Part shown: positions 50,283 to 59,692 of the stretch, piece by piece
Layout of the letters: every line of letters starts with the position of its first letter
Numbering within the stretch: the first letter of the stretch is position 1
From: Rugamonas rivuli
GTDB lineage: Bacteria > Pseudomonadota > Gammaproteobacteria > Burkholderiales > Burkholderiaceae_D
Direction of reading: 5' to 3'
DNA length: 64,000 bases
Assembly: GCF_009380165.1 (NCBI RefSeq)
Contig: NZ_WHUF01000007.1
Location: forward strand, 288,850 to 352,849
Position numbers and translations under genes: made by a program
Notes under the pieces: model-generated
What the model saw: only the letters and a program-made list of their open reading frames with translations
Told to the model about the DNA's origin: nothing
Databases searched by the model: none

Positions 50283-53129
50283 TTACTTCAGCAACGGCAC
50301 CAGGTACTTGCCGGTCACGCTGGCAGGGTTGGCCGCCACGTCTTCCGGCGTGCCGGCGGCGATGATCTTGCCGCCGCCCGCGCCGCCTTCCGGTCCCAGG
50401 TCGACGATCCAGTCGGCCGTCTTGATCACGTCCAGATTGTGCTCGATGATGACCAGCGTGTTGCCCTGGTCGCGCAGACGGTGGATCACCTTCAGCAGCA
50501 AATCGATATCGTGGAAGTGCAGGCCGGTGGTCGGCTCGTCCAGGATGTACAGGGTGCGGCCGGTATCGCGCTTGGACAGCTCCAGCGACAGCTTGACGCG
50601 CTGCGCCTCGCCGCCCGACAGCGTGGTCGCACTCTGGCCCAGCTTGATGTAGCCCAGGCCCACGTCCAGCAGCGTGTGCAGCTTGCGCGCGATCAGCGGC
50701 ACCGGCTTGAAGAACTCGTGCGCATCTTCGACGGTCATGTCGAGGATCTCGGTGATGTTCTTGCCCTTGTACTGCACTTCCAGCGTTTCGCGGTTGTAGC
50801 GCTTGCCGTGGCAGACGTCGCACGGCACATACACGTCCGGCAGGAAGTGCATCTCGACCTTGATCACGCCATCGCCCTGGCAGGCTTCGCAGCGGCCACC
50901 CTTGACGTTGAACGAGAAGCGCCCGGCGCTGTAGCCGCGTTCCTTGGCGGTCGGCACGGTCGCGAACAGGTCGCGGATCGGCGTGAACAGGCCGGTGTAG
51001 GTGGCGGGATTCGAACGCGGCGTGCGGCCGATCGGCGCCTGGTCGACGGCGATCACCTTGTCGAAGTGTTCCAGGCCGCTGATGGAATCGTGCGGCGACG
51101 GCTCGGTCTGCGAGCCGTACAGGTGGCGCGACAGCGCCGGATACAGCGTGTCGTTGATCAGCGAGGACTTGCCGGAACCGGACACGCCGGTCACGCAAGT
51201 CATCAGGCCGACCGGCAGGTGCAGGTTGACCTTCTTCAGGTTGTTGCCGGTGGCGCCGGTGATGACCAGCTGCTTGTCTTCGTTGGCCACGTGGCGCTGC
51301 TTCGGCACGGCGATCTTCAGCGTGCCTTTCAGGTACTGGGCCGTCAGCGAATTCTTGTTCTTCAGGATGTCCTGCAAAGTGCCCTGGGCGATGACGTCGC
51401 CGCCGTGCACGCCGGCGCCCTTGCCCATGTCGACGATGTAGTCGGCGGTGCGGATCGCGTCTTCGTCGTGCTCCACCACCAGCACGCTGTTGCCGATGTC
51501 GCGCAGGTGCTTCAGCGTTTCGATCAGGCGGTCGTTGTCGCGCTGGTGCAGGCCGATCGACGGTTCGTCGAGCACGTACATCACGCCGGTCAGGCCGGAG
51601 CCGATCTGCGAGGCCAGGCGGATGCGCTGCGCTTCGCCGCCGGACAGCGTGTCGGCGCTGCGGTCCAGCGACAGGTAGTCGAGGCCGACGTTGTTGAGGA
51701 ATTGCAGGCGCGAGATGATTTCCTTGACCACGCGGTCGGCGATCTCTTTCTTCGCGCCCTTCAGCTTGAGCTGTTCGAAGAAGGACAGCGTATCGCGCAA
51801 AGGCTTCTCGGCGATCTCGTAGATGGCCTTCTCCTGCTTGCCGGTGCCGACCTTGACGAAGCGCGCTTCCACCCGCAGGCGCGCGCCGTGGCAGGACGGG
51901 CACTGCTTCTCGTTGATGAACTTGGCCAGTTCTTCCTTGACCGCCATCGAATCGGTCTCGCGGTAGCGGCGCGCCAGGTTGGTGACCACGCCTTCGAACG
52001 CGTGTTCCTTGACCACGGTGCGGCCGCGCTCGTTGACGTAGGTGAACGGGATGTTGGTCTTGCCCGAGCCGTGCAGGATCACTTCCTGCGCGGTCTTGGG
52101 CAACTGCTCGTACGGCAGGTCCAGGTCGAACTCGTAGTAGGCCGCCAGGTTGGACAGCATCTGGAAATAGAACTGGTTGCGGCGGTCCCAGCCCTTGACC
52201 GCGCCGGAAGCCAGCGACAAATTCGGGAAGGCGACGATGCGCTTGGGATCGAAGAACTCGATGTGGCCGAGGCCGTCGCATTCCGGGCAGGCGCCCATCG
52301 GGTTGTTGAACGAGAACAGGCGCGGTTCCAGCTCCTGCAGCGAATAACCGCACTCGTTGCAGGCGAACTTGCTGGAGTAGACGTGCTCGGTGCCGCTGTC
52401 CATTTCCAGCGCCACCGCGCGGCCGTCGGCCAGGCGCAGCGCGGTTTCGAAGCTCTCGGCCAGGCGCTGCTTGATGTCGGCGCTGACCTTGACGCGGTCG
52501 ATCACCACATCGATGGTGTGCTTCTCGGTTTTCTTCAGCTTGGGCAGGTCGTCCACTTCGTAGATCTTGGCGTCGTGGGTGCCGCTCTGCACGCGGAAGC
52601 GCACGAAGCCTTGGGCCTGCATCTGCTCGAACAGGTCGGAGTGCTCGCCCTTGCGGTTGGCGACGACCGGCGCCAGGATCATCAGCTTGGTCGCTTCCGG
52701 CATGGCCAGCACGGCGTCGACCATCTGCGACACGGTTTGCGCGGCCAGCGCGTGGTCCGGGTGGTTGATGCAGTAGGGCGTGCCGACGCGCGCGTACAAC
52801 AGGCGCAGGTAGTCGTGGATCTCGGTGACGGTGCCGACCGTCGAACGCGGATTGTGCGAGGTGGCTTTCTGCTCGATCGAGATGGCCGGCGACAGGCCTT
52901 CGATCAGGTCGACGTCGGGCTTTTCCATCAGTTGCAGGAACTGGCGGGCGTAGGCCGACAGCGATTCCACATAGCGGCGCTGGCCCTCGGCGTACAGCGT
53001 ATCGAAAGCCAGCGAGGACTTACCGGAGCCGGACAGGCCGGTAATCACGATGAGCTTGTTGCGCGGCAGGTCGAGGTTGATGTTTTTGAGGTTGTGCGTG
53101 CGTGCGCCGCGGATGCGGATCTGTTCCAT
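50283..53129 (-). CDS. uvrA: UvrABC system protein A
   Basis: Damage-recognition ATPase of nucleotide excision repair, 948 residues. Two ABC units: Walker A GLSGSGKSSLAFDTL and GVSGSGKSSLINDTL, signatures LSGGEAQRIRLASQI and LSGGEAQRVKLSLEL, and Walker B VLDEPSIGLHQRD and LDEPTTGLHFHD. Zinc sites: CNECGYS...CPECDGLG and CEACQGDGV...CDVCHGKRY, plus CPSCHGARL. Start MEQIRIRGARTHNLKNINLD. It is divergent from ssb with a LexA box between them. Confidence 0.97.
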   Translation of the reverse strand: MEQIRIRGARTHNLKNINLDLPRNKLIVITGLSGSGKSSLAFDTLYAEGQRRYVESLSAYARQFLQLMEKPDVDLIEGLSPAISIEQKATSHNPRSTVGTVTEIHDYLRLLYARVGTPYCINHPDHALAAQTVSQMVDAVLAMPEATKLMILAPVVANRKGEHSDLFEQMQAQGFVRFRVQSGTHDAKIYEVDDLPKLKKTEKHTIDVVIDRVKVSADIKQRLAESFETALRLADGRAVALEMDSGTEHVYSSKFACNECGYSLQELEPRLFSFNNPMGACPECDGLGHIEFFDPKRIVAFPNLSLASGAVKGWDRRNQFYFQMLSNLAAYYEFDLDLPYEQLPKTAQEVILHGSGKTNIPFTYVNERGRTVVKEHAFEGVVTNLARRYRETDSMAVKEELAKFINEKQCPSCHGARLRVEARFVKVGTGKQEKAIYEIAEKPLRDTLSFFEQLKLKGAKKEIADRVVKEIISRLQFLNNVGLDYLSLDRSADTLSGGEAQRIRLASQIGSGLTGVMYVLDEPSIGLHQRDNDRLIETLKHLRDIGNSVLVVEHDEDAIRTADYIVDMGKGAGVHGGDVIAQGTLQDILKNKNSLTAQYLKGTLKIAVPKQRHVANEDKQLVITGATGNNLKKVNLHLPVGLMTCVTGVSGSGKSSLINDTLYPALSRHLYGSQTEPSPHDSISGLEHFDKVIAVDQAPIGRTPRSNPATYTGLFTPIRDLFATVPTAKERGYSAGRFSFNVKGGRCEACQGDGVIKVEMHFLPDVYVPCDVCHGKRYNRETLEVQYKGKNITEILDMTVEDAHEFFKPVPLIARKLHTLLDVGLGYIKLGQSATTLSGGEAQRVKLSLELSKRDTGRTLYILDEPTTGLHFHDIDLLLKVIHRLRDQGNTLVIIEHNLDVIKTADWIVDLGPEGGAGGGKIIAAGTPEDVAANPASVTGKYLVPLLK

Positions 53130-53219
53130 GGATTTTTTGCCTTTCGGGTCAACCCGCTACTATAGCTGGGTTTGAATATATGCGCCGACCTTGCGCCAGA
53201 TCGAACTTGGGCGTCGCGG

Positions 53220-53239
53220 CACTGTATATAATACCAGTA
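53220..53239. promoter_or_regulatory. LexA box shared by uvrA and ssb
   Basis: CACTGTATATAATACCAGTA carries the CTG-N10-CAG core with a TA-rich centre. It lies 91 bases ahead of uvrA and 122 ahead of ssb, between the two divergent genes, the same arrangement as in E. coli. One half-site (ACCAG) departs from the consensus ACAG, so binding may be weaker than at dinB. Confidence 0.75.
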
Positions 53240-53291
53240 TTTTCTTGAGCAGCTGAAATGGAAATTTTGGCGGGCGGCTGGCCCGTTCGAC

Positions 53292-53297
53292 TATAAT
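53292..53297 (+). promoter_or_regulatory. -10 element for ssb
   Basis: Perfect TATAAT, 64 bases before the ssb ATG. The best -35 upstream (TTGGCG at 53267) has a 19-base spacer, so it is not ideal. Confidence 0.45.
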
Positions 53298-53361
53298 CGC
53301 TGTTTGCGCATCACATAAACAGCCCGCTTGAGGCGGCCGCCGTTACTCAGGAGTTTCATAC

Positions 53362-53877
53362 ATGGCATCAGTCAACAAAGTCATCATCGTCGGCAATCTG
53401 GGTCGCGATCCGGAAATTCGCTACATGCCTAGCGGTGACGCGATCGCCAACATTGCTGTGGCGACATCGTACAAATCGAAAGACCGCAACACCGGCGAGC
53501 AGAAAGAGCTCACCGAATGGCACCGTATTTCCTTCTTCGGCCGCCTGGCCGAGATCGTTGGTCAATACCTGAAAAAAGGTTCGTCGGTCTACGTCGAAGG
53601 CCGCCTGCAGACCCGCAAGTACACCGATAAGGACGGCGTCGAGAAATACGCGACCGACATCATCGCCGAGCAGATGCAAATGCTGGGTGGCCGTCAAGGC
53701 ATGGGCGGCGACGCCGGCATGGACGACGGCGGCGGCTACGACGCCCCGCCACAGCAGCAGCGCCAGGCGCCGGCTCCGCGTCCGCAGATGGCGGCACCGG
53801 CACCGGCACCAGCCCCGCGCCCGGCCCCGCGTCCGGCGCCGAACTTCTCGGACATGGATGACGACATCCCGTTCTAA
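53362..53877 (+). CDS. ssb: Single-stranded DNA-binding protein
   Basis: Tetrameric replication and repair SSB, 171 residues. OB fold (about 1-112): MASVNKVIIVGNLGRDPEIR, TEWHRISFFGRLAEIVGQYL, SSVYVEGRLQTRKYTDKDG. The linker is rich in Gly, Gln, Pro and Ala (about 115-160) and the C-terminal protein-docking tip ends DMDDDIPF. AGGAG precedes ATG 53362. Divergent to uvrA, with a LexA box between; a strong terminator follows. Confidence 0.97.
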   Translation: MASVNKVIIVGNLGRDPEIRYMPSGDAIANIAVATSYKSKDRNTGEQKELTEWHRISFFGRLAEIVGQYLKKGSSVYVEGRLQTRKYTDKDGVEKYATDIIAEQMQMLGGRQGMGGDAGMDDGGGYDAPPQQQRQAPAPRPQMAAPAPAPAPRPAPRPAPNFSDMDDDIPF

Positions 53878-53906
53878 GAACGTATCTGTCGCAGGGTAGC
53901 CACCAG

Positions 53907-53939
53907 AACCCCATAACTCTTGCAGTTATGGGGTTTTTT
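53907..53939 (+). terminator. Rho-independent terminator after ssb
   Basis: AACCCCATAACT pairs with AGTTATGGGGTT across a 5-base loop CTTGC, then T-run. Confidence 0.92.
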
Positions 53940-54048
53940 GTTGCTTGCGTCGTCAGGATATAAGCAATGTGACAATTATTGAGAATATAAGGTCTTCTTT
54001 CGGCGCAATATTTACGTCACCGCGTACACAATAACAAGGAGAAGCGAA

Positions 54049-55137
54049 ATGTGGTGCTTAAAATTGTTGGGTACGATTGCAGCCGTCTTAGTCCTTCAAG
54101 CCTCCATGTGCCCGGCCTTGGCACAATCCATTGATACTGCATCGCGGTTTTCTTTGCTCGTTGAGAACGATATGTGGGGCCAGCCGGTCTCCTCGGATCG
54201 CAGCTACACGATGGGGGTGTCGCTGGGCTGGATGACGAAAGCCGAAGGACCGTCAAGCAATCTTTGGGTGAACTCGCTGGAAAAGCTGAATGGAGTTCTG
54301 GGTGGCGTTGCGCGGCCAGTCGGACGCGATGATCCGGTCGCCTGGCTGCTTGCAGAAAGCGCCTTCACGCCGCAAAACATCACGACGAAGGAGCCTATCC
54401 CTAACGATCGCCCGTTCGCCTCGCTGCTGTATGGCGGCCCCTCATACTGGGTTCCCGGGCCGGACGGCCAGATTCGCGAAACGCAACTCTATTTCGGCGT
54501 GCTCGGCCTGGGCCTCGGCCGGGTGGTGCAGACGAAGATCCACGAACGCTGCTGCCCGGATCGCCTACCGCAAGGATGGGACAACCAGATTGGCAACGGC
54601 GGTGCGCCAACCTTTCTCTACCATGTGAAGAACATCGTCCCGGTCGGCCAGGGCTGGTCGGATCATGCCAAATTCAATGTCTCGGGCGGCTATGAGTTCG
54701 GCTACCTGACCCGCTTGATGGCAGGCGCCTCGTTCGTCTATGGCCTGGAGCCAGCCGACATGCGCAATGTCTACCTGATGACTTTTGCCAACCCGACTTC
54801 GAATCTGAAGTCGCTGTCGGCAAACGAAAGGCCCCAGGCTGGCAAAGGCTTCGCTCTCTGGCTCGATGTTGAATTGAGCGCGATAGCCTATAACCAGCTG
54901 TTGCAAGGCGCATGGGCGGGGGACAATCGGGTTCGCATTCCGCATCACGAAGTCGCGCCTGTCGTGGCCAAGGTCAATGCAGGTGCCGAGCTGACCTTCC
55001 TGTTCAGGACGCTGGGCATCTGGAACCAGTCGGGAAGCCGGCTTTACTGGACGCAGTCATGGCGCTCGCGCGATCTGCGGCATAACAACGAGACCAAGCA
55101 TTTCTGGGGTGGTTTCATCTATACCACGCCGATCTGA
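54049..55137 (+). CDS. LpxR-family lipid A deacylase-like outer-membrane protein
   Basis: A 362-residue exported protein (signal peptide ending ALA-Q near residue 26). The start of the mature part, FSLLVENDMWG..DRSYTMGVSLGW, matches LpxR family motifs (END followed by YTNG/YTMG), where Asn/Asp act in removing the 3'-acyloxyacyl chain of lipid A. Repeated amphipathic strands and the ending FWGGFIYTTPI suit a 12-stranded barrel. The catalytic His/Ser region is not securely located. AAGGAG precedes ATG 54049. It stands alone behind the ssb terminator. Confidence 0.75.
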   Translation: MWCLKLLGTIAAVLVLQASMCPALAQSIDTASRFSLLVENDMWGQPVSSDRSYTMGVSLGWMTKAEGPSSNLWVNSLEKLNGVLGGVARPVGRDDPVAWLLAESAFTPQNITTKEPIPNDRPFASLLYGGPSYWVPGPDGQIRETQLYFGVLGLGLGRVVQTKIHERCCPDRLPQGWDNQIGNGGAPTFLYHVKNIVPVGQGWSDHAKFNVSGGYEFGYLTRLMAGASFVYGLEPADMRNVYLMTFANPTSNLKSLSANERPQAGKGFALWLDVELSAIAYNQLLQGAWAGDNRVRIPHHEVAPVVAKVNAGAELTFLFRTLGIWNQSGSRLYWTQSWRSRDLRHNNETKHFWGGFIYTTPI

Positions 55138-55532
55138 GATCGACCTGGCGGATCTGCTTGATCGAAGAGCGCCGCCACTACTAGAGCGCCTTCCTCGGTT
55201 GAATTAGGCCATGCGTGAGACATCAATGCCGATGAACTTCGGGCGCCATTTGTAGAACGTGGGGTTGCTGAATGGCGCAACTCAGGTTGGGAGAACCACC
55301 TGGGGGAATTCTATTTTTAAATGCGATCAGTTGGTGGTGGATTAGCGATCAGTTCAACGGGCGCGGTGGTGGGTGTGTCCTAGCGCCAGTATTGTGACAG
55401 ACGGCTACCAGTCGTTGTTTATTCTCCACTGTTATTTTTGGTGAGTTTTCCGCAGTAGGGACTTGCTATTGTTACCCTCCCCCCAGTGAATGTTAATCCA
55501 CCAACGAGCAGTTCAATTGTGAGGAGCACATC
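55138..55532. other. Intergenic gap, mostly without recognisable content
   Basis: A 395-base gap between the LpxR-like gene and the 477-residue unknown. The only recognised element is an IS3-type transposase scrap at 55204-55270. A GGAGGAG-like site (TGAGGAGCAC) at its right end serves the next gene. I see no tRNA, terminator with T-run or strong promoter. Confidence 0.5.
55204..55270 (-). mobile_element. IS3-family OrfA remnant
   Basis: On the minus strand the stretch encodes SNPTFYKWRPKFIGIDVSRM followed by a stop. The TFYKWR-K-(YG)G-DVS pattern is the typical helix-turn-helix neighbourhood of IS3-group OrfA. No ends, OrfB or target duplications are visible, so it is an old fragment. Confidence 0.55.
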
Positions 55533-56966
55533 ATGACGATCTTTGCATCAAGCCCAGTTCAAGACGTGACGTTTGGCCAGGCCCTGAACATTTCACTGAA
55601 CAATTACTACGACTTGCTCAAAGAGCAGGTCGGCTCCCTCAAGAGCGAAGAGCGACTTCAGCTGAAGTTAGTTGCGGATACGATTGATTTGTCTGAAGAG
55701 AAGAAGGCCTCTCAGGGCGGATACGAATGGTTTTCTTATTACAATCTTCTCAACCGCTCTGATAAGGGAATTCAGCCAGTTCCTGTTGCGGGCGAAATCC
55801 AAGTGAGCCTTGCGCAACTATCGAGCGTGTATGGTTCCTTTCTTCGGAAGTTGCGCAGCTATGCTGTAATGAAAGTGCTCTCTGATCAAGAGCAAAATAG
55901 AGTCAAAGAAATCGATCTTCAAATCGATACGATCAAAGATGACGCCTTAAATCTTTATCTCTTAGATCGCGAAAAATGGGCGCGAGTTGCGCCGGCAATG
56001 GGGTATTCCGTCGGAGACAACGATGCCTATGTTCAGTGGAGTGGCCAGTACGGTCACATACGCATGATCGAAAAGAAGAACAGCGAAATCCGAAACCTGC
56101 AATTTGAACAGCAAACAATCCTGGCAAAACAATACCCGGATGCGGACGATCAAGACATCGTAGCCGCAGACACTGACTATCATAATCCGCTAATGCGGCT
56201 GCGCTATCCAGTCTGGCCTGATTATAAATACAAGAATGGCGATGAGTTTTCTCCGTCATATTTGGCGATGCTTCCCCTTGGTTCCACCGCGCTTTTTGAC
56301 GACAGGTACGTCGCAACTTTTGACAAGACGTTGACGACCATCAAGGGGGCGGGCAGCGGGAACTTCATCGGAGAGTTTAGCAAGACTACATCTGAATCGT
56401 CTTCCATCACAACCGACTGGTCCGGTTCGGGAAGTGGTGGATATGCGTTTATTCGCGTCAGTGCCTCCGTCTCAGATCACACAAAAATCCAAAGCGATTT
56501 TTCGAAAGCTACAACTATAAAACTCGGCGCTGACAGCGCAACGCGCATCAACATTGCTTTCCCGTCCTGGTTCAATCCGACTCTGTTCGAACACCGGCAT
56601 GTCAAAGAGAATCCACATGAATTCGAAGAGTTCTTTGGCAAACAAGGATCACTTCTCTTTTACCCAACGGCGCTCATTGTGATTCGAGGGTTTTCGGTCG
56701 AATTCTCATCGTCGCAGGATTGGTCATACGATTACGAACATCGCTTTAGTGCTTCCGGTGGCGGAGGGTTTAGTGCATTTGGAATTCCTTTCGGGGCATC
56801 TGCTGATTACAGTTCCTCTGTAAAAGAACACCAAGTTGATCAAAGTAAGACTAGTTTGAAATTCAAGGATGATAAGGACACTATTCGTTTTGTCGGTTAT
56901 GCCGTGAAGAAAAATACTGTCTTCGAAAAAGCAGTTTCTGTGAAGCTCGCGAAACTGTTCGGGTAG
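55533..56966 (+). CDS. Unknown 477-residue protein, AT-rich; Gly/Ser-rich beta C-terminal half
   Basis: No family recognised. The N-terminal half is helical with a likely coiled coil (EQNRVKEIDLQIDTIKDDAL and KNSEIRNLQFEQQTI). The C-terminal half has Gly/Ser-rich, alternating stretches (SSITTDWSGSGSGGYAFIRV, FSASGGGGFSAFGIPFG), with paired patterns typical of membrane-inserting or amyloid-like beta segments; a pore-forming protein is only a guess. There is no signal peptide. GAGGAG precedes ATG 55533. Its codon use is clearly more AT-rich than the flanking core genes, and an IS3 fragment lies just upstream, so it probably arrived by transfer together with the lipoprotein gene five bases downstream. 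Confidence 0.75.
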   Translation: MTIFASSPVQDVTFGQALNISLNNYYDLLKEQVGSLKSEERLQLKLVADTIDLSEEKKASQGGYEWFSYYNLLNRSDKGIQPVPVAGEIQVSLAQLSSVYGSFLRKLRSYAVMKVLSDQEQNRVKEIDLQIDTIKDDALNLYLLDREKWARVAPAMGYSVGDNDAYVQWSGQYGHIRMIEKKNSEIRNLQFEQQTILAKQYPDADDQDIVAADTDYHNPLMRLRYPVWPDYKYKNGDEFSPSYLAMLPLGSTALFDDRYVATFDKTLTTIKGAGSGNFIGEFSKTTSESSSITTDWSGSGSGGYAFIRVSASVSDHTKIQSDFSKATTIKLGADSATRINIAFPSWFNPTLFEHRHVKENPHEFEEFFGKQGSLLFYPTALIVIRGFSVEFSSSQDWSYDYEHRFSASGGGGFSAFGIPFGASADYSSSVKEHQVDQSKTSLKFKDDKDTIRFVGYAVKKNTVFEKAVSVKLAKLFG

Positions 56967-56971
56967 GAGCC

Positions 56972-57400
56972 ATGTTCTGTCCGATACGATGGCTAACGCT
57001 TGTTCCCTTACTGGTGTCGCTGGGGGGGTGTGCGTCAGTTGTTTTACCACTGTGTCCAGCGGTTGCCAAGAAGAGTTACGAGCCGAATGCTCCCTCTAGC
57101 GCAATCAACAGATTTGCTGCGCTCCAGGCAGAAAGCAGTAACCTTAAGGTTCGACAATTGTCCTTGTTCGCTGCAGAGGTGAGTGGTTTTTCTTCGTCTG
57201 TAGATTGGTATCGAGTCAATTATCGGTACATGCTATGCGCCCTCGATCCTAAGACGCAGAAGACTTTATTCAACGAGATTTATACTGCATGCATCAATCA
57301 CGCGGACGATTGGATTGTCCGAACTAGTTCAGTTCAACCGGGCAATATCATGACAAGTGAAACGATGTTCTACGAGACATGTGTAAAGGAACGAGATTAG
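56972..57400 (+). CDS. Small lipoprotein of unknown function
   Basis: A 142-residue protein with signal peptide and lipobox LGGC (Cys20) so it should be lipidated. The mature part (SSAINRFAALQAESSNLKVR, VDWYRVNYRYMLCALDPKTQ, CINHADDWIVRTSSV) contains three Cys and no recognised fold. It starts five bases after the 477-residue gene, so one operon; the pair may be a toxin-like protein with its partner or a structural unit, both guesses. AT-rich like its neighbour. Confidence 0.7.
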   Translation: MFCPIRWLTLVPLLVSLGGCASVVLPLCPAVAKKSYEPNAPSSAINRFAALQAESSNLKVRQLSLFAAEVSGFSSSVDWYRVNYRYMLCALDPKTQKTLFNEIYTACINHADDWIVRTSSVQPGNIMTSETMFYETCVKERD

Positions 57401-57593
57401 TTGTACTCCAACGCTCATCAACGGCCGAGCAAACGCACCACGTTGGGGAGATTGCCGAGCATGATTAATGCGTCATGTCTGCGGCGTCGATGGTATGGAT
57501 ATTGACAAGTAAGGACTGAGCATTGACGGAGTTGTTTTACCTTTACGCGGTACTCTACCGTTCTAAGGGGCGGCCACATCTCAGGTGTGAATC

Positions 57594-57631
57594 AATCCCT
57601 GCACTTCATTGGAGTTGCAGGGATTTTTTTT
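57594..57631 (+). terminator. Rho-independent terminator before the solute-binding gene
   Basis: AATCCCTGCA pairs with TGCAGGGATT across a 12-base loop, followed by a run of eight T. It may end the unknown pair or close another transcript; the gap 57401-57593 shows no gene. Confidence 0.75.
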
Positions 57632-57695
57632 GGGATCGCTTAATCGATCATTTTCTCCTGTAGTAATATCGAAACTCTGCCTTGCCGAACCTGTG

Positions 57696-58421
57696 ATGAC
57701 GATGCGCGGACACTTCCTGTTGATGGCCTGCCTGCTGGGCGCCGCCGCCGGCGCGCGGCCGGCGGAGCTGGTCGTCATGGTGGACAGCACGGCCAATATG
57801 CCGATGGCGCTGGTTGAAAACGGCCGGCTGGTCGATGGCGTCCACAAGGAAATCGGCGAGACCCTGGCGCGGCACATGGGGCGCCAGGTGCGCTTCGTGA
57901 TGCTGCCGCGTAAGCGGCTCGAAGCCGCGCTGCAAAACGGCGAGGCCGACATCCTGTGCGCCTACATGCCGGAGTGGATGACGGGCGACTATCTGTGGAG
58001 CCGGACCGTCTTCGCCACCGAGGAAGTGCTGATCACGGCGCGCAGCGCGCCCCGGCTGCATGCGGTCGCGGAGCTGAGCGGCAAGCCGGTGGGCACCATC
58101 CTGGGCTATCTGCATCCGGAGATGGATGCGCTGCTGGGCAAGGGCTTCGTGCGCGACAACGCACCGAATATGGAAAGCAATATGGAGAAGCTGGCGCACG
58201 GCCGCGTGCAGCACATTCTGATCACCCAGGTGGTGCTCGACTACTACCAGCGCATCCGCCGGCAACCGCTGGCCATTCATCCGCCGCTTTCTGTCGCCAC
58301 CTTCACGACGCGCTGCGCGGTGTCGCGCAAGGGCCGTGTCGGCCTGGAGGAAGTCGACCGCGCCATCGGGCTGGCGGCCAGGGACGGCAGCCTCGCCAAC
58401 CTGCCCGCGCACCCGCGCTGA
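57696..58421 (+). CDS. Periplasmic solute-binding protein, orphan
   Basis: A 241-residue secreted protein (signal peptide MTMRGHFLLMACLLGAAAGA) of the SBP_bac_3 type: VVMVDSTANMPMALVENGRL, GVHKEIGETLARHMGRQVRF, NGEADILCAYMPEWM, VTFATEEVLITARSAP-like central motif. ATG 57696 or 57702 are possible. No permease or ATPase nearby. It shows the same gene design as 27438-28271 and 61753-62514. Ligand unknown. Confidence 0.78.
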   Translation: MTMRGHFLLMACLLGAAAGARPAELVVMVDSTANMPMALVENGRLVDGVHKEIGETLARHMGRQVRFVMLPRKRLEAALQNGEADILCAYMPEWMTGDYLWSRTVFATEEVLITARSAPRLHAVAELSGKPVGTILGYLHPEMDALLGKGFVRDNAPNMESNMEKLAHGRVQHILITQVVLDYYQRIRRQPLAIHPPLSVATFTTRCAVSRKGRVGLEEVDRAIGLAARDGSLANLPAHPR

Positions 58422-58501
58422 GGCACCCGGCGCCTCTATATTTTCTCCACAATTCGCGGCGATAATGGGGCGCTCTCCACCCGATATCGAAAGGACGCAC
58501 C

Positions 58502-58774
58502 ATGTTACGCCTCGCTCCCCTTGCCTTGCTGCTGGCCGCCGCCGGCGCCTGCGCGCAGCAGCCGCCACCCAATCCGCCGAGCCAGCCGCAGGAGCATCGC
58601 GGCCCGCCGCAGGAAGCCTTCGACGCCTGCAAGGGCAAGAAGGAAGGCGACGCGGCGCAGATGAAGACGCCGCGCGGCGACGCCGTGGCCGGCACCTGCC
58701 GCATGGTGCTGGTGCCGTCCCGCGCGCCGGCCGAACGCACGCCGCCGCCGCGCGAACGCCAGCCCGCCAAGTAA
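58502..58774 (+). CDS. Small secreted Pro-rich protein of unknown function
   Basis: A 90-residue exported protein with a signal peptide (MLRLAPLALLLAAAGACAQ; the Cys could be a lipid anchor). The mature part is Pro/Gln-rich then has FDACKGKKEGDAAQMKTPRG and AVAGTCRMVLV, two Cys that could form one disulfide. This EAFDACxGK...TPxGxxxxGTC pattern recurs in short proteobacterial proteins of unknown role. It lies between the solute-binding gene and the isochorismatase gene, reading toward the latter. Confidence 0.7.
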   Translation: MLRLAPLALLLAAAGACAQQPPPNPPSQPQEHRGPPQEAFDACKGKKEGDAAQMKTPRGDAVAGTCRMVLVPSRAPAERTPPPRERQPAK

Positions 58775-58791
58775 GGCGGGCTGACGGCGGC

Positions 58792-59445
58792 TCAATGCCC
58801 TTCGGCGGCGCTGAACATGGTCTTGGCGTACACCAGGCCGAGGCCGTAGCCGCCGCCGTGGGCGATGGCGGTGGCCACCGTCTCGTTGTAGCTGTCGCCG
58901 CGCGCCCAGTCGCGCTGCAGTTCGAGCAGGTATTGCAGCGAGGTCATCGGGCGGGCGCCCAGCTGCACCATGCGTTCCACGGCGCGCTCGTGGGCTTCGT
59001 CGGAGACGTCGCCGCTGGCGTCGGTGATGACGTAGACTTCGAAGCCCTGGTCCAGCGCCGACAGCGCGGGGCCGACGATGCACACCGAGGTCCACAGGCC
59101 GGCCAGCACGATCTTGCCGCGGCCGATGGCGTTGACGCGCTCGGCGATGCGCGGGTCTTCCCAGGTGTTCATGGTGGTGCGGTCGATGGCGGCCTGGCCG
59201 GGGAAGACCGACTGGATTTCATCGAAGATCGGGCCGGAGAACGATTTCTCGGCCACCGTGGTCAGGATGGTCGGCACCTGGAAACCCTTGGCGGCCTTGG
59301 CCACCAGGGCGGCGTTGTTGCGCAGCTGGACCGGGTCGATGGACTTGGTGGCGAACGCCATTTGCGACTGGTGGTCGATCATGATCAGCGTGTGGTTGCT
59401 TGGGTCCAGCAGGGTGCGGCCTGGTTGGGCGATGGCGGTTGGCAT
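58792..59445 (-). CDS. Isochorismatase-family hydrolase (YcaC-like)
   Basis: A 217-residue cysteine hydrolase. Motifs: TLIMIDHQSQMAFATKS with catalytic Asp, a Lys in TVAEKSF, and the nucleophile Cys in VLAGLWTSVCIVGPALSALD preceded by RGKIVLAG. YcaC-type members cleave unknown amides. I chose ATG 59445 because AAGGAG lies upstream; the longer frame to 59589 has no ribosome site. Next gene on the other strand starts 248 bases away. Confidence 0.88.
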   Translation of the reverse strand: MPTAIAQPGRTLLDPSNHTLIMIDHQSQMAFATKSIDPVQLRNNAALVAKAAKGFQVPTILTTVAEKSFSGPIFDEIQSVFPGQAAIDRTTMNTWEDPRIAERVNAIGRGKIVLAGLWTSVCIVGPALSALDQGFEVYVITDASGDVSDEAHERAVERMVQLGARPMTSLQYLLELQRDWARGDSYNETVATAIAHGGGYGLGLVYAKTMFSAAEGH

Positions 59446-59692
59446 AGTACTCTCCTTGATGTTCAATAATTTCGATTGGGTTGTGTGCGCGAATCTCAGT
59501 GTTCCGTGCTGCTGGAATGAAGTATCCGCCACCTGCGCCGAAAATAAAAACGGAAAACTTTGCGCAATATGTTCGAAAATTTCGATCATCCGCCGCCGCG
59601 CTACCTATTTGCAACACTCCGAGGGCGGCTGTTCAGCTGAAAGCGACTTCGTGTAATACTGGACCGACGCGCGAGTTCGCTATGGGGGCAGG

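Noticed and set aside
50439..53165. 908-codon plus-strand frame across uvrA
   Set aside because: A GC-driven shadow; uvrA on the minus strand has all ABC and zinc motifs.
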